Source: JBELHO01 sp042091375 (GTDB lineage Bacteria; Pseudomonadota; Gammaproteobacteria; Enterobacterales; Alteromonadaceae). From it: a stretch of DNA of 21,383 nucleotides. The position numbers and the translations under genes were made by a program. Positions 1 through 8,186 of the stretch are shown here, piece by piece. Every line of letters starts with the position of its first letter. Position 1 is the stretch's first letter. Where the stretch lies: the NCBI GenBank assembly GCA_042091375.1, contig JBELHO010000059.1, positions 1 to 21,383 on the forward strand, written 5' to 3'. Under the pieces are notes generated by a model. The model saw nothing but the letters and a program-made list of their open reading frames with translations. It was not told the origin of the DNA and did not search any database.

Positions 1-2280
1 TTTATTGGCATATTCATCTGGTATACCGAGAACAGGTGTGACCGATAAATCACCAAAAACAAAACCACTCTCGGCATACGTCAATTCGCAATGGGAACTA
101 GAAGCTGCTGAATCATTGATACGGCATAGAGTAGGCTCCGCCATACTGTATGTTGCACCTAAAGTTATGCTACTGGGCTGTGTATTGCTATATTTAACAT
201 GGGCAGTTCCACCGGAAAATGTCAACTGATCACCAACCACGCCATTACCACTCCAACCTCCTTGTCCTTGCGGCGGACTGGGACTTAAATTCACTGTCAC
301 TTCATCTTCAACCAGTTCCGTACACTGAGGATCAGCACAAGCCTTGATAGTAATCGATTCAGGATCGCAAGTAAGGCCATTGCCATCATGAATAAATTCA
401 AAATGATCAACAGTTACAAGAGGTCTTGATGATAAGGCACATAACTCAAAATTATCAATTTCGTGATTATTATTAATACCACCTGTCGAACCCGTCAACG
501 ACAAGATAAAATCAGTGGGTAAAAACGCTTGATCTTGATCGCTTAGCACATCAAAGGGGGCGATGACTGAAACAAAGCCAGTATTCAGATCAGTGCGTCG
601 CTCAACCTGAACAATTGACTGTCCTGACACCCTGGAATCAATTGTGATGCGATACCTGTGTACTCCACCATTATCATTGTTATCAACTGCTGGATTTAAA
701 CAAGCTTGATTGGTATTTGTCGTGCCATCATTACAAGTCCCCTTGAGGTAGTTATAACCTGACTGATCTGCTCCTGAACCCCGTATGACAACACTCTGTT
801 GTCTGCGACCTATATTTTCCTCGCCACCCTGCGCTGAAAATTGACCGTATTCATCAATCCCTATCCCCAACCAACCGCCAGCAAAGCCAGGAAGATTACC
901 GCCAAAACCATAACCCAATGCCCCACCAAAAGCACCTGTTGCCGGTGCGGTATTGCCATTAGAAAAAATCACAGCCATACCATCACCACCATCACCACCA
1001 TAAGCAAAGTGATCAAATTCAACCTTGATAATATTATTAGCCCCGGGGATCCAACGCTGATAAGTGGCTATTGTGCCTTGACTACTGACTATTTGGGTTA
1101 ATCGCAAACGACCATTTTGGTTTACTTTTGGTGTAAAGTTACCGTTTGTCTTATCAACTACCCAGTCACTGGTTAAACTGCCTTGAGAAAAGTCATCTCG
1201 AAAGCAAGTCAGCTCCGTTGCTGGCCCCTTATTTTCTAACGCTACAAAACTGTAATTTTCAGCAATATGTATTCTCTCACTGTCATTATATGTGTCTTCA
1301 TCATTCACCACACTGACCTTATTTGCAGTTAGTTGACAACGTCGCAACCATCCGCCATCAGGGCCATTGCGTGAAGTTTTACTGGCAACAAGCGTTGGTG
1401 GATGAATAAAGTCTCTCAATGAGCTGTCAAATTCACATTGTTGGGCTAATGTTGAATTTTCTAAATGGGTTGTTTTAATGTCCTTACCAAACTGATAATA
1501 AATTTGTTGGCCATTTTGTACAAAAGCTCCAATGCCATTGCTTGTCGCAGGCTCTATAGCTAAGTAACCAATAGCCTCTGCATTATCTAACGGGCTGTCA
1601 TCATTTTGATTTTGACAACTATTGTCTATGCGTACCTCTGAGGCTTCAACAGCGACTCCTATTCCATCGCTATTAAACTCAGATATCGAAGTTAACCAGC
1701 AGTTATTACTTGCAAATGTGTCACTTTGTTTTTGATGCAAAAGCACATTAAAACTACTGTCTAATGCAACTGGATCATAATAATTCGTGTTATTTGTATC
1801 ACTGATAACGGCTTTGTTAGTATTTATTGTATTAGCTACTAATCTAGTGCCATCAGAAAGAATGTGCGGCGTATTTCCTGGTGTTGGTGTGACGGCTATC
1901 CAATGCACTTCAGACATGGTTCTTGAGGCAACATAACGCCCATCGCGACTGATGGGCTCTTCTTGTACCCAAGTAAAACCGGTATGAGTGATATTTACCG
2001 GAAATACCGATGCAGGACCATCATTGTCGGTGTCATTAGTGTCTATAGTCGGCATTAAAAACACAATAGGAGTAATACCGCTATCGAATGCGCTATCAAA
2101 GGTAACCGAGCCAGTTGTAGCTTTGCCAAATTTTATCTCAAAAGCTGGTGATGTGTTAGTACAGGTAACAGGAAAATCTTGTTCTAACTGATCAGTAGAA
2201 GTATTGCCACATTGTGCAGCTAATACATTATTTGTTATCAACAAAACACAAAAAAACAAAGAACGGCAAGAGTAAATCAT
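1..2280 (-). CDS. Secreted lectin-like DUF6701/MshQ-type surface protein, 5' part (C-terminus off window)
   Basis: Reading the minus strand from the ATG at 2280 gives 760 codons without a stop to the window edge, so the C-terminus is missing. AGGAAG lies 11 nt before the ATG. Residues 1-21 form a signal peptide (basic start, hydrophobic core, VLA cleavage site). Residues 25-355 hold about three loosely repeated beta-rich units with ends such as GFTWVQ, IGYLAIEP and FVALENKG, resembling H-type-lectin-like repeats. Residues about 360-614 resemble a bacterial L-type (legume-like) lectin: DGMAVIFS, GGALGYGFGG, then GFAGGWLGIGIDEYGQFS. From about 621 the protein matches the start of the DUF6701 region of MshQ-like proteins (HDGNGLTCDPESITIKAC). 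It is probably an exported carbohydrate-binding or adhesin-like protein. No other msh pilus gene is next to it upstream, so a role in MSHA pilus assembly is not supported. Family assignment is good; the ligand is unknown. Confidence 0.85.
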   Translation of the reverse strand, partial: MIYSCRSLFFCVLLITNNVLAAQCGNTSTDQLEQDFPVTCTNTSPAFEIKFGKATTGSVTFDSAFDSGITPIVFLMPTIDTNDTDNDGPASVFPVNITHTGFTWVQEEPISRDGRYVASRTMSEVHWIAVTPTPGNTPHILSDGTRLVANTINTNKAVISDTNNTNYYDPVALDSSFNVLLHQKQSDTFASNNCWLTSISEFNSDGIGVAVEASEVRIDNSCQNQNDDSPLDNAEAIGYLAIEPATSNGIGAFVQNGQQIYYQFGKDIKTTHLENSTLAQQCEFDSSLRDFIHPPTLVASKTSRNGPDGGWLRRCQLTANKVSVVNDEDTYNDSERIHIAENYSFVALENKGPATELTCFRDDFSQGSLTSDWVVDKTNGNFTPKVNQNGRLRLTQIVSSQGTIATYQRWIPGANNIIKVEFDHFAYGGDGGDGMAVIFSNGNTAPATGAFGGALGYGFGGNLPGFAGGWLGIGIDEYGQFSAQGGEENIGRRQQSVVIRGSGADQSGYNYLKGTCNDGTTNTNQACLNPAVDNNDNGGVHRYRITIDSRVSGQSIVQVERRTDLNTGFVSVIAPFDVLSDQDQAFLPTDFILSLTGSTGGINNNHEIDNFELCALSSRPLVTVDHFEFIHDGNGLTCDPESITIKACADPQCTELVEDEVTVNLSPSPPQGQGGWSGNGVVGDQLTFSGGTAHVKYSNTQPSSITLGATYSMAEPTLCRINDSAASSSHCELTYAESGFVFGDLSVTPVLGIPDEYANK

Positions 2281-3187
2281 ATCTTGGTTAGCTTCCTAAT
2301 ACCCTTTAATGCGGTCTGATCAACTGAGAGTAAATCTATTCATTACACCAGTTGTTTTACGGTTGTTTTATGGTTGATTTTTGAGTTGCTTTGCGAAGTT
2401 AAACTAAAAAAGCTAAACATTAATTAAGCTCATGCCTAATGGCCTGCTCTGGTTAAAAGCATTTGCTTGCTGAGCTAAAGCAAATAAACAAGATCAAAAC
2501 ACAAGCATAAAAAATCATCAGTTAACAAGATGTAAACTAAAAACACTAAAGATTTATACAAATTTGCCGCTATATTTACATTTTAAAAACACAAATACAA
2601 CAATTAATCAAAAAACAAATTTTTCAATCAATAAAAAGCATGTCTTTTTGCAAAACTTTTTACAAACTTGTTACATTTCTTTGGTAAGTTGATGGGCTAT
2701 TGAACTTTCGAGCCAGCTACTACAATAGTTAAAACAACTTGTTGTATTGGCTAACAAGCTTGGCTATTTTTTCAATGAGGAAGTAATTGATGTTGCGTTG
2801 ACTGCCGTTGATTATGATTTTATACAGCTCTGCTGGTGTTTGCTGAATACAGCTTACCAGTAAAGAAGTACTGCTTAACAACAAACACCTTGAAGTAGTT
2901 CTGGCAATTTACCTTGAGGGCACAGAGTTGGACTTGCAACCCTATGATTTACCGAAGCCGGTAAAAACTGGTTTTTTATCGGCAACCCCCCATAACGCAG
3001 AAAGTATTGGTCATACCCAATTAGTTATTATCGAAACAGCAATCAACTAGATTAGTGAGTAAGCTGTTTAATAAAAAACCTAGAATTGTGTCATCGTTAG
3101 TTAATAAATCATTGGCTATGCCTAGCCATTGATTTATTATCTAACGGTACGCCAACGTCAGAAATTTCAGAAGGTAAGTCGTTTTTA
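2281..3187. other. AT-rich gene-poor spacer
   Basis: There is no convincing intact gene here. Positions 2400-2690 are strongly AT-rich with A/T runs and probably include the promoter of the minus-strand lectin gene. At 2661-2675 the half-sites TACA and GTTACA are spaced 5 nt apart, which is close to but not the same as the RstA-box spacing. Positions 2729-3050 hold overlapping open frames listed separately. The 3' end leads into the glycosylase gene. Confidence 0.6.
2729..3050 (+). pseudogene. Possible decayed reading frame of unknown origin
   Basis: Two open frames overlap around 2847-2860. The first runs 2729-2863 and reads VLANKLGYFFNEEVIDVALT and onward. The second runs 2847-3050 with 67 codons, contains LEVVLAIYLEGTELDLQPYD, and stops at TAG 3048-3050. 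One frameshift would join them into about 105 codons. Neither has a good ATG with a ribosome binding site, and no family is recognised. The codon content looks protein-like, hence a possible gene remnant, but chance open frames in an AT-rich spacer are a real alternative. Confidence 0.2.
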
Positions 3188-3880
3188 ATGGAATCATTTA
3201 GTAAATTATACCACCGTGCAGCTGAACGAAAAGGTGGTGAGAGATCACTCAATATCTTATTAGGTGCAGCTATTCCCAACTCAGTATTCACCACCATAAG
3301 CGATGACAGAATACTCTCGGCATTTAGCAAAAAAGTTTTTCAATCGGGTTTTGTATGGCGGGTTGTTGAAAATAAGTGGCCTAATTTTGAACAGCTATTT
3401 TTTGATTTTTCCATCGAAAAAATATTAATGATGCCCGAAGAAATGTTGGAGCGAAAAGCCGCTGATCCGTCAATTATCCGCAATTACAACAAAGTAAAAA
3501 CCATCAAAGCCAATGCGCAAATGATTTTTACAGAGCAACAAAATGGCCACAGCTTTGCCCAGTTTATCGCTGATTGGCCAAGTAGCGATATTATCGGTTT
3601 GTGGGCCTATTTAAAAAAGCACGGGCAACGACTTGGTGGCAATACTGGCCCATATGCCCTTCGAGCATTAGGCAAAGACACCTTTATCATCAGTCGTGAT
3701 GTCGAAAGCTATTTCCGCGCTAATGACATTGTCACTGGTGGTATTCAATCTAAGACCAGTTTGCAGGCTATGCAGCACTGTTTCAATCAATGGCAACAAC
3801 AATCTGACTTGTCATTGGCTCAGCTGAGTCGCTTAGTTGCTTTTGCCACTGGCGACAATCATCTGCAAGTCAGTACGTAA
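3188..3880 (+). CDS. DNA-3-methyladenine glycosylase I (Tag)-family protein
   Basis: This 230-residue protein resembles the Tag family of base-excision glycosylases, which remove 3-methyladenine from alkylated DNA. The match is clearest in the central helical core: FVWRVVENKWPNFEQLFFDF (55-74), then SIIRNYNKVKTIKANA (95-110), corresponding to the family's IIRNxxKIxAxxxNA block, followed by FAQFI and the G-rich stretch at 150-157. It lacks the N-terminal Cys and C-terminal His-x3-Cys that bind zinc in Escherichia coli Tag, so it belongs to a zinc-free branch or has altered activity. ATG 3188 is chosen because MESFSKLYHRAAERKGG fits the usual N-terminus of these homologues; AAGG upstream is about 13 nt away, a weak site. 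rsmJ follows 3 nt after its stop, so the two are almost certainly co-transcribed. Confidence 0.8.
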   Translation: MESFSKLYHRAAERKGGERSLNILLGAAIPNSVFTTISDDRILSAFSKKVFQSGFVWRVVENKWPNFEQLFFDFSIEKILMMPEEMLERKAADPSIIRNYNKVKTIKANAQMIFTEQQNGHSFAQFIADWPSSDIIGLWAYLKKHGQRLGGNTGPYALRALGKDTFIISRDVESYFRANDIVTGGIQSKTSLQAMQHCFNQWQQQSDLSLAQLSRLVAFATGDNHLQVST

Positions 3881-3883
3881 ACC

Positions 3884-4681
3884 ATGAAAAATCAGGCAGA
3901 TACTTGTGTGGTTGGTTACGTCGATAAATTTGACAAGTTACTCGCACAACAAATAGCAAAGCAATGGCAGTTGACGTACATTGGCGATGTTGCTGCTTTA
4001 AAAAACCGCACCGATTGCAAATTTGCTCTGCAAGTGAATTATCAACACCTTGAGTTGATCAAATGCGACGAGCCCAAGCTCGGAGCAATTAAAGTTGATT
4101 TTGTTGATGGTGCGGTAGCCCATCGGCGTAAATTCGGCGGCGGCCGCGGCCAAGACATTGCCAAAGCTGTTGGCTTAAAACACGGTTTTACACCAAGTGT
4201 TTTAGACGCGACAGCTGGCTTAGGTCGCGATGCCTTTGTTTTAGCTAGCTTGGGCTGTGATGTCACACTAATGGAACGCATGCCAATAGTTGCTGCGCTT
4301 TTAGCCAATGGCTTAAGTCGTGCCGAGCTCAGTAATGACACCAAAGAAATTGCCAGTCGGATGCGGTTAATTCACGCTTCTGCTATTGAAAACATGAAAT
4401 TGGCACAAGCGCCTGATGTGATTTATCTCGATCCTATGTACCCGCACCGAGAAAAGTCTGCAGCGGTTAAAAAAGAAATGCGTATTTTTCAACACTTAGT
4501 TGGTACAGATGATGATGCAGATACCTTATTGGCACCAGCACTGGCATTGGCAACCTACCGAGTAGTAGTCAAGCGCCCTGGGTACGCACCACCTTTGGAT
4601 GGTGTACAACCGTCAACAGCAATTAAAATGAAAAAAAATCGCTTTGATGTCTACGTAAATCGCGGTATTCCTAAATCCTGA
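3884..4681 (+). CDS. rsmJ: 16S rRNA (guanine(1516)-N2)-methyltransferase RsmJ
   Basis: This 265-residue cytoplasmic protein matches RsmJ (YhiQ), which uses S-adenosylmethionine to methylate N2 of G1516 in 16S rRNA of the small subunit. Visible family blocks are HRRKFGGGRGQDIAKAVG (80-97), the SAM-binding motif I VLDATAGLGRDAFVLASLG (106-124), the acidic residue E131 after the second strand, and the catalytic-type motif DPMYP (183-187) followed by REKSAAVKKEMR. KRPGYAPPL and KMKKNRFDVY near the end are also typical. Length is close to the E. coli protein (about 250). The start is 3 nt after the glycosylase stop, giving tight coupling. No separate promoter is evident. Confidence 0.96.
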   Translation: MKNQADTCVVGYVDKFDKLLAQQIAKQWQLTYIGDVAALKNRTDCKFALQVNYQHLELIKCDEPKLGAIKVDFVDGAVAHRRKFGGGRGQDIAKAVGLKHGFTPSVLDATAGLGRDAFVLASLGCDVTLMERMPIVAALLANGLSRAELSNDTKEIASRMRLIHASAIENMKLAQAPDVIYLDPMYPHREKSAAVKKEMRIFQHLVGTDDDADTLLAPALALATYRVVVKRPGYAPPLDGVQPSTAIKMKKNRFDVYVNRGIPKS

Positions 4682-4828
4682 CACCTTTACACTAACTCAG
4701 CACCAACTCTTTACTACCTTATTAGTACCTCATAACCAAGCTAGCAAAACCATAGCCGCAGAGTTAACACAACTGACGATATTCACTCAAGTACAATAAC
4801 CAGATGATAGAGGACAAAGAAAGCTGTG

Positions 4829-5239
4829 TTATCGATTCGATTCTAATGTATTGTAACCTCTATTATGCATACATTTGATCACGATATTTTTACGTTCATC
4901 TCTTGCTTCATATACTTTTGCACCGCCACCAATGAATGCACCTGCGACTGCTCCACCTAAAATATCTCCGCGATCACCACCAGATCCCGCCAACGCTCCT
5001 AACACAGCACCAATTGCCGCATCAGATTTTGCGTCATCATTCAAATATTCTCGTTGTGAAGCGATCCCTTGGCATTCTTTTAAGTCGAATTCGTATCGAC
5101 TTAAATCACCTTGGTTGTTTATACCATCGACGATTGGCCGATATCCAGCACCAGTTTGCAAATTTGAACAAGCGGTTATAGAAACGGCGATTAAACTGCT
5201 CAAAGCCAGTTTTACTATTCGGTGAGTTGTATTTTTCAT
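4829..5239 (-). CDS. Glycine-zipper lipoprotein, paralogue of the divergent gene at 5461
   Basis: The frame opens at 5302, but the ATG at 5239 is preferred: GAGGT sits 8 nt before it and it leads directly into a signal sequence. The product is 136 residues. It has a lipobox-like ITAC with the modified cysteine at residue 24, a conserved YEFDLKECQ, then a glycine-zipper stretch IGAVLGALAGSGGDRGD...LGGAVAGAFIGGGAK that could insert in or oligomerise on a membrane, and a C-terminal IKCMHNRGYN. The product is expected to be lipid-anchored in the envelope. The two internal cysteines (in ECQ and KCM) may form a disulfide, which is inferred from their conservation in the paralogue. Function is unknown; related glycine-zipper lipoproteins (SlyB/Pcp type) are envelope structural or stress proteins. 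Confidence 0.8.
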   Translation of the reverse strand: MKNTTHRIVKLALSSLIAVSITACSNLQTGAGYRPIVDGINNQGDLSRYEFDLKECQGIASQREYLNDDAKSDAAIGAVLGALAGSGGDRGDILGGAVAGAFIGGGAKVYEARDERKNIVIKCMHNRGYNTLESNR

Positions 5240-5366
5240 AGTCACTACCTCTTTGGTTGATGAGGTAATAGTGATATAAAAACAGGTATAATGCTGTATC
5301 AAGTTGTCTGCCTTTTGTAAAATTATGTTGGGTTTTTATCAGCAAATACTTAACCGATGAATCTGT

Positions 5367-5380
5367 TACACATTGTTACA
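5367..5380 (+). promoter_or_regulatory. Candidate RstA-box-like operator
   Basis: TACACATTGTTACA matches the E. coli RstA box as I recall it (TACATNTNGTTACA) at all fixed positions but one. It also reads as a direct repeat GTTACA-CATT-GTTACA with 10-bp period, typical for OmpR-family regulators. It lies between the two divergent lipoprotein genes, ending 80 nt before the start codon of the gene at 5461. A possible -10 (CATACT, 5401-5406) is 20 nt downstream, where an activator would overlap the -35 region. The rstA-like gene is about 2 kb away. The match is seen; binding is inference. Confidence 0.45.
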
Positions 5381-5460
5381 TTCTGCGATTTTTTTTCTGT
5401 CATACTTATTGGCCAAATGGGCTTCAAGCTAGGAACCGCTAAATAGGTTAATTATAAATA

Positions 5461-5850
5461 ATGTACTATAAATCTTTTTTTCAATTTACCTTACAAATTA
5501 CCCTACTCAGTGCTGCCAGTTTGAGCTTGACAGGATGTGCAGTAAATGGCTTACAGCACAAACCGAAAGTTATCGGTGATGATATTGCTAATTACCAGAT
5601 CGATCTCCAGCAATGTCAACATGCAGCGGCACAAAATAAAGACCTAGAGAAGACATCGGAGAGCGCCATCACTGGTGCTGTTACAGGTATACTAACTGGT
5701 GTAATTAGCAATGGTGACGTGATTAGTAATGCATTAGTGGGGGCAATTATCGGTTTGACTGGTGGCAATTATTACAGCCAAACAAAACAAAAAGACTACA
5801 TCATCAAATGTATGCAAGATTTAGGCTACAACGTAGTTGCAAATGACTAG
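5461..5850 (+). CDS. Glycine-zipper lipoprotein, paralogue of the divergent gene at 4829
   Basis: This 129-residue product begins with a charged-hydrophobic signal sequence and a textbook lipobox LTGC, with the lipidated cysteine at residue 26. It then has YQIDLQQCQ, a glycine-rich hydrophobic segment AITGAVTGILTGVISNGD...ALVGAIIGLTGG, and ends with IIKCMQDLGYN. The order and spacing of these elements match the divergent neighbour, so the pair arose by duplication. It is expected to be an envelope lipoprotein with the hairpin-like glycine zipper contacting a membrane or partner copies. The ribosome binding site is weak (AGG about 14 nt upstream). Function is unknown. Confidence 0.8.
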   Translation: MYYKSFFQFTLQITLLSAASLSLTGCAVNGLQHKPKVIGDDIANYQIDLQQCQHAAAQNKDLEKTSESAITGAVTGILTGVISNGDVISNALVGAIIGLTGGNYYSQTKQKDYIIKCMQDLGYNVVAND

Positions 5851-6101
5851 GTAATGTCGGTATTGATTAACGACGTTAGTTTATGCAAACAGGTCTGAAG
5901 CGAGTTGTTAAAATAATCAGGTAAAAGCGGGTTATCTCGTCATGATGCTTTTAAAGTTTGAATAACTTTGGCTTTATCATTAATGTTCGGCGCTAATGAC
6001 ATAATTTCTGGTGCTGTAGTCTTTGGCAAAGCTTAGCTTGATATCTGCTGACTCTGCCCTTTAATAGCTATATTCACGTCCCCTACCACTCATATCTCAG
6101 T

Positions 6102-7427
6102 TTATTTTTGCCTGTGTTGCGGCCACGACAAGGTGAATTTAGCGCCTCCTGCACTGCTGTTACCTATAGAAACCTTACCCGAATGCCATTCCATATAACG
6201 ACGCACAATAGATAACCCTAGGCCAATACCACCAGAATTGCGATCTCTACTTTTATCCAAGCGAACAAAAGGATCAAACAAACTCTCCCAATTGGCTTGT
6301 GGCACACCAGGACCATCGTCTTCGACCACAATTTGAACTTCACCAGCACTTGCTGATAATTTCACCCAAATTTGTTTATTCGCGTAACGAATGCCATTGC
6401 GCAATAAGTTATCTAATACCCGAGTGATGCCATCGTGATCACAATCGGCTACGACTAGTTTACTTGCTCTAGCAACGAGGTGGAAGATCACCCTGCCTTC
6501 GGTCATTTCAAATTTGCGAACCACCTCTTGGATCAATCCTTCCAAAGGCACCGGAATAAATTTTAGCTTAGGCTCTTCTCGATCGAATCGAGCATAAGTT
6601 AACAACTCATCCACCAAACCATCTAGCTCTTCAATGTTGTCATTCATGGCCTCAAAATAAATTTCCCGCTTGTTGCTATCTGAGAGTTCTCGGGTCATTT
6701 CCATGGCGAAGCGAATACGGGCAATGGGTGTTCGCAATTCGTGAGACACAGCGTGGGAGAGTTCTTTGTGCGATCGTAATAAACGCTGAATTCGACTCGC
6801 CATGTCATTAAAACGCATAACTAAAGGTTGCAAAGGAGTAACCACATCTGCGGTGATTTGCGTCGAGAAGTCGCCTTCGCCAAAATCTTTAGCCGCTTTT
6901 GTTAAAATCAATATGCCTTTTGAAAGCGGCCACACCCAAATAAACACAATAAAAGCTAAGAGCAACAAGAATAGAGCACTAAACAATGTATTTTCACTTG
7001 CCGATACTAATTGCATGGGACCAAACAGAATGATCAAATGCGAGGATTGCTGTTTTTGCAAGAACCAGCTTTGCCCCGAAAAATCGTCAATCACCGACAC
7101 TTGACCACCTTGTTGCAAAAAGTCTCGTTGTTGTTCACTTAACTGTTGCCCTGAGGAGCCAAGTTGATTATCTAAATCTGATAGTTCTAACAGTGCAATA
7201 GGATAGCCAAAGCTCGGCGCTATTGCCGCCATATAGTCTAGGTAATTTTCTGCTGGGATACGCACCAGTTCTCGATTGAGTAAGGATAAAGTACCCTTGT
7301 GCATTTCTAAATCAGTGAGTACTTGCTTACTATCTGCAGCATATTCGTAAAGCTGATCTAAACTCCATCCCAAACCGACAAAGGTTAAAATAAGCAGCAG
7401 GTACAACTTAAAAAAAAGCGGCTTCAT
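6102..7427 (-). CDS. rstB: RstB-like sensor histidine kinase
   Basis: This 441-residue inner-membrane sensor has a first membrane helix at about 5-24, a periplasmic sensing region of about 120 residues, a second helix at about 147-167 and a HAMP linker to about 220. The kinase core follows: H-box AVSHELRTPIARIRF with phospho-acceptor H229, N-box DNLLRNGIRYA (N340, N344), G1 box EDDGPGVP (369-376), an F-box-like FDPFVRLD, and G2 box GGIGLGLSIV (399-408). All catalytic residues are present. Together with its partner's close resemblance to E. coli RstA it is assigned to RstB, which phosphorylates RstA in response to envelope or ionic signals. The start lies 20 nt after the regulator's stop, so the two are co-transcribed. 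The SD is weak, suggesting translational coupling. The signal is unknown; the periplasmic part has no recognised ligand motif. Confidence 0.88.
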   Translation of the reverse strand: MKPLFFKLYLLLILTFVGLGWSLDQLYEYAADSKQVLTDLEMHKGTLSLLNRELVRIPAENYLDYMAAIAPSFGYPIALLELSDLDNQLGSSGQQLSEQQRDFLQQGGQVSVIDDFSGQSWFLQKQQSSHLIILFGPMQLVSASENTLFSALFLLLLAFIVFIWVWPLSKGILILTKAAKDFGEGDFSTQITADVVTPLQPLVMRFNDMASRIQRLLRSHKELSHAVSHELRTPIARIRFAMEMTRELSDSNKREIYFEAMNDNIEELDGLVDELLTYARFDREEPKLKFIPVPLEGLIQEVVRKFEMTEGRVIFHLVARASKLVVADCDHDGITRVLDNLLRNGIRYANKQIWVKLSASAGEVQIVVEDDGPGVPQANWESLFDPFVRLDKSRDRNSGGIGLGLSIVRRYMEWHSGKVSIGNSSAGGAKFTLSWPQHRQK

Positions 7428-7447
7428 ATAGGCGTACTCAAGCTAGA

Positions 7448-8173
7448 TTATTGCCAAGCATCAGCCACAAATAAATAGCCTTTCTTCCATACTGTTTTGA
7501 TCTTTTTTGGTTTACTAGGGTCATCGCCAAGCTTTTTACGCAGGCGAGACACTAGCATATCAACAGTTCTGTCGAGGCCGTCATAGCCAAAGCCGCGCAT
7601 TTGATTCAACAAATCATCTCTTGTTAATACCTGATCGGCATTGCGCGCAAAGTGGATCAATAAATCAATTTCGTTGGTTGTTAACTCCACAGGCTGTTTG
7701 TCCATGTAAACTTCTTGCTTTATGGTGTGGATCAGAAGTTTGCCAAATGCTAACTGGTTATTGTTGATTTCAATGTTTTCGCTGTTGTGCTGAGCTCTTC
7801 GCAATAAGGCATTTATCCTAGCCATTAATAATCTAGGTTGAACTGGTTTACAGATATAATCATCGGCGCCTACTTCCAGTCCGACTACTTGGTCAATATC
7901 GTCAGTGCGTGCGGTTAATATTAAGATCGGAATTTCAATTTGATTGCACAACTCACGGCATATATCTAAGCCATTTTTTCCGGGTAGCATAATATCTAAA
8001 ATAGCAATATCTGGCTGTTGCTCCAATATCTTTGATGTGGCATTTGCCCCGTTGTTTTCAATAGATACGCGATAGCCATGTAGCTCTAAATAATCTCTAA
8101 CTAAATTGGCTAAACTGTCGTCATCTTCGACTAAAAAGACATGAATATTTGCTCGGTTATTATGAGTTTGCAC
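7448..8173 (-). CDS. rstA: RstA-like response regulator (OmpR family)
   Basis: This 241-residue regulator has a receiver domain (about 11-125) with the acidic pocket E16/D17/D18, phospho-acceptor D60 in ILDIMLPGKNGLDICREL, T87 and K109 (KP). A winged-helix DNA-binding domain occupies about 140-241. The run GFGYDGLDRTVDMLVSRLRK and the ending KKGYLFVADAWQ closely match E. coli RstA (GVSYDGLDRSVDV..., NKGYLFAPHAWE), which supports orthology over generic OmpR-family membership. The start codon is GTG at 8173, preceded by AAGGGA about 8 nt upstream; no in-frame ATG precedes the receiver domain. It is cotranscribed with the kinase downstream and probably with the barrel gene upstream (57 nt away, hairpin between). 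Confidence 0.92.
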   Translation of the reverse strand: MQTHNNRANIHVFLVEDDDSLANLVRDYLELHGYRVSIENNGANATSKILEQQPDIAILDIMLPGKNGLDICRELCNQIEIPILILTARTDDIDQVVGLEVGADDYICKPVQPRLLMARINALLRRAQHNSENIEINNNQLAFGKLLIHTIKQEVYMDKQPVELTTNEIDLLIHFARNADQVLTRDDLLNQMRGFGYDGLDRTVDMLVSRLRKKLGDDPSKPKKIKTVWKKGYLFVADAWQ

Positions 8174-8186
8174 TTAGCTGTCCCTT

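Noticed and set aside
841..1101. Plus-strand open frame within the lectin gene
   Set aside because: It lies opposite the continuous 760-codon minus-strand frame, whose product has clear lectin motifs, and its composition (repeated Thr-Ile-Thr) is an antisense artefact of Gly/Asp codons.
4875..5225. Plus-strand open frame of 116 codons opposite the lipoprotein gene
   Set aside because: The minus strand encodes a coherent signal peptide, lipobox and glycine zipper; the plus frame is its proline/alanine-rich shadow without a ribosome binding site.
5106..5345. Minus-strand frame overlapping the lipoprotein start
   Set aside because: Different frame from the lipoprotein, no recognisable motif and no ribosome binding site; low-complexity aromatic product.
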